NCBI RefSeq assembly: GCF_003336675.1
Contig: NZ_QPII01000009.1
Coordinates: 124,001 to 188,000, forward strand
DNA from: Billgrantia montanilacus
GTDB taxonomy: Bacteria > Pseudomonadota > Gammaproteobacteria > Pseudomonadales > Halomonadaceae
Direction: 5' to 3'
DNA length: 64,000 nt
The translations under genes and the position numbers were made by a program. The notes beneath the pieces are model-generated. The model was not told the origin of the DNA and did no database searches. It saw nothing but the letters and a program-made list of their open reading frames with translations. Position 1 is the first letter of the stretch; each line of letters opens with the position of its first letter. Positions 53,617 to 60,899 of this stretch are shown here, piece after piece.

Positions 53617-54974
53617 TCCTCGGCCTTGAGCCCGTACTTCTTCAGCTTGTCATAGAGGGTCTTGCGCGGCAGGCCCAGGTGTTCGCAGACGTCATTGATA
53701 CGCCCGCGGTGGCTGGCCAGCGACTGGCTGATGAGACTCTTCTCGAATAGCTCGACCTGCTGCGGCAGGGCCAGGTCGGCACCGGTGGTCTCGACGCCTT
53801 CGAGCAGGGCATCGAGGCGATAGTCGAAAGCCGAACCCAGCAGCACATAGCGTTCGGCCAGGTTACGTAGCTCGCGGACGTTGCCGGGCCAGTCATGGGC
53901 CATCAGCGCCGAGACGCCACGTGCGTCAAGGGGCGGCGCCTCCAGGCCGCTGCGATTGGCCGCGACCACGGCGAAGTGCTGGAAGAGCAGCGGGATATCC
54001 TCGCGCCGATCCCGCAGCGGCGGAATCGGCAGGGTGACCACATTGAGTCGGTAATAGAGGTCCTCGCGGAATTGGCCCTCCTCGGCGGCGACCTTGAGGT
54101 CGACCTTGGTGGCGGCGATGACCCGGATATCCAGGGGCACAGGCTCGTTGGCACCCAGCCGTTCGACACAGCGCTCCTGGAGCACCCTCAGTAGCTTGAC
54201 TTGCAGAGCCAGGGGCATGGACTCGATCTCGTCGAGGAAGACGGTGCCGCCGTTGGCGTGTTCGAACTTGCCGATACGACGCTCCACGGCGCCGGTGAAT
54301 GCCCCCTTCTCGTGGCCGAACAGCTCCGACTCGATGATGCTTTCCGGCACTGCACCGCAGTTGATGGCGACGAACGGGTGGCCGCCGCGTGGGCTGCGCT
54401 CATGGATGGCGCGGGCCACCAGGTCCTTGCCGGTGCCGGTCTCGCCGAACAGCAGAACGTCGGTTTGCACCTGGCCGATACGCTGGATCATGGAAGCCAG
54501 GCGCTGGATGGCCAGGGTGCGCCCCACCAGGCGTGGGCCTGGGGCGGCCTGCTGCGCTTCCAGCTCGGCCTTGAGCCGGCGGTTCTCCAGGCTCAGGCGT
54601 CGCTTGTCGACGCCACGGCGCACCATCTCCACCAGGCGCTCGCCGGCAAAGGGCTTTTCCAGGAAATCCCAGGCACCTTCCCGCATCGCCTCCACGGCGG
54701 TGGAGATGTCACCGTGGCCGGTGATCAGGATGACCGGCAGGTCGGGATCGCGCAGGCGCACCTCCTTCAGCAGGGCCATGCCATCCATGCCGGGCATGCG
54801 GATATCGCTGACGATAACGCCGGGAAAGTCAGGCAATAGCATCGCCAGGGCGCTCTCGGCGCTGGCGTGTGGTTCGGGCAGGTAGCCGGCCAGTTCCAGC
54901 GTCTGGCCGGCGGTGATACGCAGGTGGGGTTCGTCATCGACGATGAGTACCGGGGCGGCCGCCGGGTCATGCAT
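53592..54974 (-). CDS. dctD: C4-dicarboxylate response regulator DctD (sigma-54 activator)
   Basis: 460 aa. Receiver domain (residues 1-125) with the phosphorylated Asp in VIVSDIRMPGMDGM. AAA+ domain (about 145-380) with Walker A GETGTGKD, GAFTGA (in EKGAFTGAVERR), the loop that contacts sigma-54, Walker B GTVFLDEIES and RDRREDIPLLF. Fis-type helix-turn-helix at the end (INDVCEHLGLPRKTLYDKLK). Start 54974 overlaps the end of dctB by 8 bases. It should activate a sigma-54 promoter of a dicarboxylate transporter, but none of the local TRAP operons is adjacent. Confidence 0.93.
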   Translation of the reverse strand: MHDPAAAPVLIVDDEPHLRITAGQTLELAGYLPEPHASAESALAMLLPDFPGVIVSDIRMPGMDGMALLKEVRLRDPDLPVILITGHGDISTAVEAMREGAWDFLEKPFAGERLVEMVRRGVDKRRLSLENRRLKAELEAQQAAPGPRLVGRTLAIQRLASMIQRIGQVQTDVLLFGETGTGKDLVARAIHERSPRGGHPFVAINCGAVPESIIESELFGHEKGAFTGAVERRIGKFEHANGGTVFLDEIESMPLALQVKLLRVLQERCVERLGANEPVPLDIRVIAATKVDLKVAAEEGQFREDLYYRLNVVTLPIPPLRDRREDIPLLFQHFAVVAANRSGLEAPPLDARGVSALMAHDWPGNVRELRNLAERYVLLGSAFDYRLDALLEGVETTGADLALPQQVELFEKSLISQSLASHRGRINDVCEHLGLPRKTLYDKLKKYGLKAEDYRQKVKP

Positions 54975-56865
54975 GGGAAGATGGCTCCTGGGTCTGTGCG
55001 AGTCGGGATCTCTCGGGATCGCCGTCACGGGTCAGGGTAATGGTGAAGAGGGCGCCGGCTCCAGTGAGGTTGGCGGCATCGAGCCGACCTCCCAGGTCGT
55101 CGATGATGCGTGACGATATCGAGAGTCCCAGCCCCAGCCCGCTGCCGGGTATCTTGGTGGTGAAGAAAGGTTCGAAGATGCGCGACAGGTGCTGCTCGGG
55201 TATGCCCGGACCGGTATCGGCGACCCTGATGCGCACTTGGCGGTCGTCGGCGTCGATAGCGAGGGTCAACTGCGGGTCTGGGGTGTCGGCCATGGCTTGC
55301 AGAGCGTTGCCGATCAGGTTGACCAGCACCTGCTCGAGGCGGACCAGGTCGGCGTGCACCCAGACCTCCTCGTCGGGCCAGCGGCGAATGACTTCCACCT
55401 TGCTGCTGCGCAGCCGCGCCTGGTAGAGGCGCAGCGCATAGTCGATACAGGCCTGCACGGAGACGGCGGTCAGGGTGCCGCCGCTCTTGCGCGAGAATTG
55501 ACGCAGCTGGGCGCTGATTTCTGCCATGCGCTCGGTGAGCTCGACGACCTGGGCCAGGTTGGCATCGGCGGCATCCTGTCGGCTACGGGCAAGAAAGGCA
55601 CGGGCGTTTTCCGCATAGGCGCGGATCGCCGCGAGCGGCTGGTTGAGTTCATGATTTATGCCGGCAGCGAGTTGACCGAGGACGGCGAGCTTGGCCGCCT
55701 GAATCAGCTCATCCTGTGTCTGGCGCAGGCTCTCCTCGGCCCGGCGGCGCTCTTCGATTTCGTCGGAGAGCAGGCGGTTGGTATCCACCAGATCGCGCGT
55801 GCGATGTTCCACATTGCGCTCGAGCTCATCCCTGGCGCGGGCCAGCGTGCGGCGTTCACGCTCGGCGAACAGCTCCCGCTCCCGTCGCAGCCTGAGGCGT
55901 TGCCAGCCTATGCCACCGGCCAGCACCACTACGCCATAGAGGCCTCCGGCGAGAAGGGCGGCCAGCCACTGCGCATTGTTAACCGAGTCCAACGGCTTGA
56001 GGATGTGCATGTTCCAGCCGAGCTCATTCATATGGCGGGTCAGGCCAAGATAGCTTCCTTCGGCCAGGGGACCAGCGGCAAACCGCACTAGGCGACTGCC
56101 GTCTTCCCGGTACTCGAAGATCTCGATACCCGATGGGGAGAGCGGCTCGTCGGCATAGCGTCGAGTGGCCAGCAAGGCCTGGTGCTCAACCTCCGAAAGC
56201 GGGTGGAGAGCGGCCATCTGCAGTTCGGGGCGGCTGGCCATGAAGATGATATTATCCGCATCGGTGACCAGCAGTTCGGCATCCTGTTCTGCCCAACTTT
56301 CCTCGACGGCATCGAGCAGTACCTTTACGACAATTACGCCGTTGGGCCGGGAGTCCGGTGCTGTCTCGTCAAGCCACACCGGAGCGGAAAAATAGTAGCC
56401 CCTCTCCAATGACTGCACACCGAGCCCGTAGAAGCGGCCGCGCTGGCCGTTGATGGCGTCCTGATAATAGCTGCGGAAGGTATAGTTCTGACCGATAAAG
56501 GTATTGGGGCGATGCCAGTTGCTGGCCGCCACTGTCGTGCCTCCGCGATCGAGCAGGTAGACGTCGGAGACATCTGCCGTGTAGCGAAACTGATCCAGCA
56601 GCAGGTTCAGCGGCATGGGGTCCTGGTTGCCGCGATTAACAAGGAATCGCTTGACCATTTCCCGGGAGGCCAGTAATTGCGGCAGGTAGTCATGCCGTGT
56701 CAGGTGGCCTTCCAGACCGGAAGCCGAAAGGCGTAATTCGTTCTCGGCTTCCCGTACCATGTTCTGTAGCGCCTGTTCACGGGCAGCCTGGGAGGCTTGC
56801 CACATGACCATGGCCATACCCAGCGGCAACAGCAGCAACAACAGCCGGCGCAGTGAGCGAGACAT
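54967..56865 (-). CDS. dctB: C4-dicarboxylate sensor histidine kinase DctB
   Basis: 632 aa. Transmembrane helix at the N-terminus (LLLLLLPLGMAMVMWQASQA), periplasmic double-Cache sensor (about 40-290, e.g. TADVSDVYLLDRGGTTVAAS), second helix AQWLAALLAGGLYGVVVLAG and a coiled coil. Then the HisKA box GINHELNQPLAAIRAYAENA (phosphorylated His) and the ATPase domain (VLVNLIGNALQAM, DTGPGIP, GLGLGLSIS). I use ATG 56865; a TTG nine codons upstream is possible. Partner of dctD. Confidence 0.93.
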   Translation of the reverse strand: MSRSLRRLLLLLLPLGMAMVMWQASQAAREQALQNMVREAENELRLSASGLEGHLTRHDYLPQLLASREMVKRFLVNRGNQDPMPLNLLLDQFRYTADVSDVYLLDRGGTTVAASNWHRPNTFIGQNYTFRSYYQDAINGQRGRFYGLGVQSLERGYYFSAPVWLDETAPDSRPNGVIVVKVLLDAVEESWAEQDAELLVTDADNIIFMASRPELQMAALHPLSEVEHQALLATRRYADEPLSPSGIEIFEYREDGSRLVRFAAGPLAEGSYLGLTRHMNELGWNMHILKPLDSVNNAQWLAALLAGGLYGVVVLAGGIGWQRLRLRRERELFAERERRTLARARDELERNVEHRTRDLVDTNRLLSDEIEERRRAEESLRQTQDELIQAAKLAVLGQLAAGINHELNQPLAAIRAYAENARAFLARSRQDAADANLAQVVELTERMAEISAQLRQFSRKSGGTLTAVSVQACIDYALRLYQARLRSSKVEVIRRWPDEEVWVHADLVRLEQVLVNLIGNALQAMADTPDPQLTLAIDADDRQVRIRVADTGPGIPEQHLSRIFEPFFTTKIPGSGLGLGLSISSRIIDDLGGRLDAANLTGAGALFTITLTRDGDPERSRLAQTQEPSSHA

Positions 56866-56904
56866 TCTCGGTGGGCGATGCGGACCTTTCAAGCGCGAGT
56901 GTCC

Positions 56905-57678
56905 TCAGCTCGGAATTTCGGGCAGTGCCTGAGCGCGTCGCAGCGCCCGCTGGGCTCGGGTCTCGGCTCGCTCCATCTCCAGCAGCTCCTCCTCGACGAA
57001 GACGAGGTGCTCGTGGGCACGAGCCCGGGCATCCTCGGCCCGGCCTTCGAGAATGGCATCCAGCAAGGCACGGTGCTGTTTCATCAGCAGCGGGCGCGAC
57101 TGAGGTTTCTCGAACAGATGGGCCAGATTGTCGACGATACTCTTTTCCAGCAGGTGGAAGATGCCGCGAATGGTATGCAGCAGCAGCACGTTGTGGCCGG
57201 CCTCCGCGATCGCCAGGTGAAAGGCGGCGTCGGCCTTGGCTTCGAGTTCCGGGTTGCGGCCGGCGAAACAGGCTTCCAGTTCGTCGAAGCGCTTGATCAG
57301 CATGGCCTTGTCAGCCGGTGTGGAGCGCAAGGCCGCATAGTAGGCCGATATACCTTCCATGGCATCGCGGAACTCGAGCAGGTCCAGATGGAATTCCTGA
57401 TGGCGGGAGAGCATGTCCAGCAGTGGGTCGCTGTAGCCGCTGTTGAGTTCGCGGGTCACGAAGGTGCCGCCACCCTGGCGGCTGGTCAGCAGTCCGCGTG
57501 TGGCCAGCTTCTGGATGGCTTCGCGCAGCGAAGGTCGGGAGACGCCGAAGCGTTCGGCCAGCTCCCGCTCCGGAGGCAGCCGCTGGCCTGGCTTGAGGCT
57601 ACCCTCGAGAATCATGGCCTCGAGGCGCTCGGTGATCACATCGGCCAGTTTGGGCTGGCGCACGGTCTGGTAGGACAT
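56905..57678 (-). CDS. lldR: GntR/FadR-family regulator, LldR/PdhR-like
   Basis: 257 aa from ATG 57678. wHTH domain at residues 1-75: QRLPPERELAERFGVSRPSL, then REAIQKLATRGLLTSRQGGG. FCD ligand domain with Asp/His metal residues (AAFHLAIAEAGHN, KQHRALLDAI). The length and wHTH match LldR/PdhR. It is divergent from lldEFG-dld, and two inverted repeats ATTGGT-N3-ACCAAT, the LldR/PdhR operator type, lie between them. L-lactate or pyruvate is the likely inducer. Confidence 0.87.
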   Translation of the reverse strand: MSYQTVRQPKLADVITERLEAMILEGSLKPGQRLPPERELAERFGVSRPSLREAIQKLATRGLLTSRQGGGTFVTRELNSGYSDPLLDMLSRHQEFHLDLLEFRDAMEGISAYYAALRSTPADKAMLIKRFDELEACFAGRNPELEAKADAAFHLAIAEAGHNVLLLHTIRGIFHLLEKSIVDNLAHLFEKPQSRPLLMKQHRALLDAILEGRAEDARARAHEHLVFVEEELLEMERAETRAQRALRRAQALPEIPS

Positions 57679-57705
57679 GCAGGTTTTCCTGACAGTCGAA
57701 TCGTA

Positions 57706-57720
57706 ATTGGTCTGACCAAT
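57706..57720. promoter_or_regulatory. LldR/PdhR-type operator in front of lldR
   Basis: ATTGGTC-T-GACCAAT, a perfect 7-bp inverted repeat with a single central base, 28 bases upstream of the lldR start. It abuts the predicted lldR -10, so autoregulation is likely. Confidence 0.7.
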
Positions 57721-57887
57721 ATTGACGCGATTGGCGACATGATGCAATCGGAAAAAGGCGTGGGAATCTGGCCGACTATCATGAGCTTGCAGCAGTTTAT
57801 TGCACCGCTTAGACCAAAGTATAGCCATTTCGGTGGGGCAAAACGCCGCCTGTCGTTTGACACTGTGCAAGCCGGACCCTAATGTGC

Positions 57888-57938
57888 CTTTTTCTTTTTC
57901 GGTAAATTGGTATTACCAATTTACCGAAAAAGAAAAAG
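57888..57938. promoter_or_regulatory. 51-bp perfect palindrome containing an LldR/PdhR-type operator
   Basis: The two 25-base arms (57888-57912 and 57914-57938) are exact reverse complements around a single base at 57913. The centre reads ATTGGTA-T-TACCAAT, an LldR/PdhR/FadR-type operator. The outer arms are CTTTTTCTTTTTC-like on the left and its complement on the right. It begins just after the predicted -10 of the lldEFG-dld promoter. When transcribed it would fold into a 25-bp hairpin at the very 5' end of the mRNA. Confidence 0.85.
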
Positions 57939-58051
57939 CCAAGGCAAATCCTGTGCGCAGCTCGACGTCATCGAACACAACAGCCGACGCCTGGCACAGC
58001 AAATCCTACCGCAGTCCGCAGCTTCCCGCGGGCCGACCGTGAGGGAACCTC

Positions 58052-58807
58052 ATGACGCCAGTCAAACTCTATCCGCCCAAGTCCGACAAGGTCTACTTCT
58101 TCGGTACCTGTCTCGTCGATACGTTCTATCCCGAAGCGGGCCTGGACGGCATCCGTCTGCTGGAGCGTGAAGGTATTGAGGTGCTCTATCCCGAAGACCA
58201 GACCTGTTGCGGTCAGCCGGCCTATACGTCCGGCTATCAGAGCGAGGCTCGCGCCGTGGCGGCAGCTCAGCTCAGGCTATTTCCGGAACCCTGGCCGATC
58301 ATCGTTCCTTCGGGCTCCTGCGGTGGCATGATGCGCACCCACTACCCGCAGCTGTTTTCCGGTAGTGAGCAGGAGGTGCTGGCCGGCGAGGTCGCAAGCC
58401 GGGTGTATGAACTCACGGAATATCTGGTTCATGTCTGCCAGCTAAGGCTCGAAGACCGTGGCCAGCCAGAAAAGGTGGTCATGCATACTTCCTGTAGCGC
58501 CCGGCGTGAGATGGGGCTTGGCGAAACCGGCCCGATGCTGCTGGCCAGGCTTGGCCAGGTCGAGCTGGTGGAGCAGGAGCGGGCGGCCGAATGCTGCGGT
58601 TTCGGTGGCACCTTTGCGGTGCGCCATCCGGAAGTTTCCGCCGCCATGGTCGAGGACAAGACGCTGGCCATCGAAGCCACTGGTGCCGGGCACTTCGTCA
58701 CTTCCGACTGTGGCTGTCTGATGAACATCAATGGCCGCTTTGACCACCAGAACAAGGCGGTCAAGGGCGAGCATATCGCCAGCTACCTGTGGCGGAGAAC
58801 ATCATGA
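58052..58807 (+). CDS. lldE: L-lactate utilisation protein LldE/LutA (Fe-S protein)
   Basis: 251 aa. Two CCG domains carry CX(n)CCG motifs: CLVDTFYPEAG with DQTCCGQPAYTSGY, and HTSCSARREMGLGE with AECCGFGGTFAVRH, which bind a non-cubane Fe-S cluster in this family. With LldF and LldG it forms the three-part non-flavin L-lactate dehydrogenase complex, which oxidises L-lactate to pyruvate. GAGGGAAC precedes the ATG. It overlaps lldF by four bases. Confidence 0.93.
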   Translation: MTPVKLYPPKSDKVYFFGTCLVDTFYPEAGLDGIRLLEREGIEVLYPEDQTCCGQPAYTSGYQSEARAVAAAQLRLFPEPWPIIVPSGSCGGMMRTHYPQLFSGSEQEVLAGEVASRVYELTEYLVHVCQLRLEDRGQPEKVVMHTSCSARREMGLGETGPMLLARLGQVELVEQERAAECCGFGGTFAVRHPEVSAAMVEDKTLAIEATGAGHFVTSDCGCLMNINGRFDHQNKAVKGEHIASYLWRRTS

Positions 58808-60234
58808 GCGTCGAGACCTATACACCGCGGGCCTTTCATCGTCAGGCCCATGATGCCCTGGGCAACCCCCAGATCCGTGGCAACTTCCGCAAGGCGATGG
58901 ATGGCCTGATGGCCAAACGCCGCGATGTCTTCAGCGACTGGGACCTTGAAACCCTGCGCGAGCTGGGCGCCAATATCCGCCTGAGGGCGTTGGCCAAGCT
59001 GCCCAACCTGCTGGAGCAACTGGAGGCCAACTGCGAGGCCAACGGTATCCGGGTCCACTGGGCCGAAGATGGCGAGGAGGCGTGCCGGATCATCCGTGAG
59101 CTGTGTGAATCGCATGGCGCGAAATCGGTCATCAAGGGCAAATCGATGGTGTCCGAGGAGATGCACCTCAATGCCCATCTGGAGGCGGCCGGTATCGAGG
59201 CCCTGGAGTCGGACCTCGGCGAGTACCTGGTACAGCTCAACGAGCAGACCCCCTCGCATATCATCATGCCGGCGATCCACCTCAATACCGACGAGATCTC
59301 CGACATCATGCATGAGAAGACGGGGACCGAGCGAACCCGGGATGTCGACTACATGACCGCTGCTGCCAGGGCCCAGTTGCGTGAGCGCTTCATGAATGCC
59401 GACGTGGGTGTCTCGGGGGTCAACTTCGCCGTGGCCGAGACCGGTACCCTGTGCCTGGTGGAGAATGAGGGCAATGGTCGCATGACCACCACGGTACCCC
59501 CGGTGCATATCGCCGTGACGGGTATAGAGAAGGTGGTCGAGCACCTGCGCGATGTGCCGCCGCTCTATGCCCTGCTGACTCGCTCGGCCACCGGCCAGCA
59601 CGTCACCACCTACTTCAACATGATCTCTGGCCCGCGCAAGGCTGGCCAGCATGATGGCCCGCGGGAAGTCCACCTGGTGCTGGTCGACAGCGGACGTTCC
59701 CGCATCTACCAGGACAATGAGCTGCTCGATACCCTGCGCTGCATTCGCTGCGGCGCCTGCATGAACCACTGCCCGGTCTATACCCGCGTTGGTGGTCATA
59801 GCTACGGCACCACCTACCCCGGTCCCATCGGCAGCATCCTGATGCCCCACATGCTGGGGCTGGAGGAGACCAAGGACCTGCCGACGGCATCGAGCCTGTG
59901 TGGCGCCTGCGGTGAGGTCTGCCCGGTCAAGATCCCGATTCCCGACCTGCTGGTGCGCCTGCGCCGCGAGGCGGTGGGCGAGGGGCGTGGCAACGTTCCC
60001 GGCGCCGGGGTAAAGCGCACCAAGAAGGAGGTGGCGGCCTGGAAAACCTGGCAGTGGCTGGCGACCCACCCCTCAGCCTGGCGGGGAAGTCTGCTCATGG
60101 CTGGCAAGCTGCGCGCCTTGACGCCATCGAGGCTCGGGCCCTGGACGCAATACCGCACGGCCCTGAAGCCGGCCAAGCGCTCACTGCATGCGCTGGTCAA
60201 GGCGCACCGCCGGGAAGGGGAGGATGAGTCATGA
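58804..60234 (+). CDS. lldF: L-lactate utilisation protein LldF/LutB (4Fe-4S protein)
   Basis: 476 aa from ATG 58804 (GGAG 8 bases upstream; ATGA overlap with lldE). A DUF162-like N-terminal domain (SVIKGKSMVSEEMHLNAHLE, AETGTLCLVENEGNGRMTT) is followed by a ferredoxin-type domain with two Cys motifs, CIRCGACMNHCPVY and CGACGEVCPVKIP, for two 4Fe-4S clusters. It transfers electrons from the lactate-oxidising unit. An extra five codons upstream are possible but lack a ribosome site. Confidence 0.94.
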   Translation: MSVETYTPRAFHRQAHDALGNPQIRGNFRKAMDGLMAKRRDVFSDWDLETLRELGANIRLRALAKLPNLLEQLEANCEANGIRVHWAEDGEEACRIIRELCESHGAKSVIKGKSMVSEEMHLNAHLEAAGIEALESDLGEYLVQLNEQTPSHIIMPAIHLNTDEISDIMHEKTGTERTRDVDYMTAAARAQLRERFMNADVGVSGVNFAVAETGTLCLVENEGNGRMTTTVPPVHIAVTGIEKVVEHLRDVPPLYALLTRSATGQHVTTYFNMISGPRKAGQHDGPREVHLVLVDSGRSRIYQDNELLDTLRCIRCGACMNHCPVYTRVGGHSYGTTYPGPIGSILMPHMLGLEETKDLPTASSLCGACGEVCPVKIPIPDLLVRLRREAVGEGRGNVPGAGVKRTKKEVAAWKTWQWLATHPSAWRGSLLMAGKLRALTPSRLGPWTQYRTALKPAKRSLHALVKAHRREGEDES

Positions 60235-60899
60235 GCGCCCGCGATAACATTCTCAAGCGCCTGCGTGAGCGCACCGATGGCCCGCTCACGGCACCTGACA
60301 GCGATTTTGCCGTCGTTACCGGGCGCGGCTGGAGTGCGCAAGAGCGGCTGGAGCGTTTCGAGCGGTGGATCAGCTCCGTTCATGGCGAGGTCATCCATAC
60401 CTCCCGTGGCAACTGGACGGTCGACCTGGCAAAGCTGCTGAAAGCCAAGGGGGTAAGACGGCTGGCATTGGGGCGCGAGCATCCGGTTGCCGCCGAGGCG
60501 CGTGCCGCCCTGGCCGAAGGGGAGGTGACCCTGATCGATGCCGATCGTGATGTGGAGGAGTGGCAGCAGGAGCAGTTCGCGTCCACGGATGCCGGCCTGA
60601 CGTCCACTCGGGGTGGTATTGCCGAGACCGGCAGCCTCTGGCTGTGGCCGACTCCAGATGAACCCCGCCTGATCAGCCTGGTGCCGCCGATTCATATCGC
60701 CGTGCTGGATGCCGACACCTTGGAAGACACCTTCTTCGATGTCATCGAGGCCCATGGCTGGGCCGGCGGCATGCCCACCAATGCATTGCTCATCTCAGGC
60801 CCGAGCAAGACCGCCGATATCGAGCAGACCCTGGCTTACGGGGTGCACGGCCCCCGTGAGTTGATCGTGCTTGTACGCCATGCCGAGGAGCGCCCATGA
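60231..60899 (+). CDS. lldG: L-lactate utilisation protein LldG/LutC
   Basis: 222 aa, a DUF162-domain protein. Landmarks are TDAGLTSTRGGIAETGSLWL and the ending ISGPSKTADIEQTLAYGVHG, which is the LutC signature. It is the third part of the LldEFG (LutABC) L-lactate oxidation complex. Starts on an ATGA overlap with lldF and ends on an ATGA overlap with the dld gene, so all four genes are translationally coupled. Confidence 0.93.
   Translation: MSARDNILKRLRERTDGPLTAPDSDFAVVTGRGWSAQERLERFERWISSVHGEVIHTSRGNWTVDLAKLLKAKGVRRLALGREHPVAAEARAALAEGEVTLIDADRDVEEWQQEQFASTDAGLTSTRGGIAETGSLWLWPTPDEPRLISLVPPIHIAVLDADTLEDTFFDVIEAHGWAGGMPTNALLISGPSKTADIEQTLAYGVHGPRELIVLVRHAEERP

Larger units (their letters stand above)
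57679..58051. promoter_or_regulatory. lldR / lldE control region
   Basis: A 373-base non-coding region with a symmetrical layout. Each gene has a promoter followed directly by an LldR/PdhR-type operator. For lldR: TTGCAT and CAATAT on the minus strand (plus-strand 57742-57747 and 57719-57724, 17-base spacer), with the operator at 57706-57720. For lldE: TTGACA (57857-57862), 17 bases, weak TAATGT (57880-57885), with the palindrome at 57888-57938. Repressor bound at either site would cover the transcription start. Confidence 0.65.
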
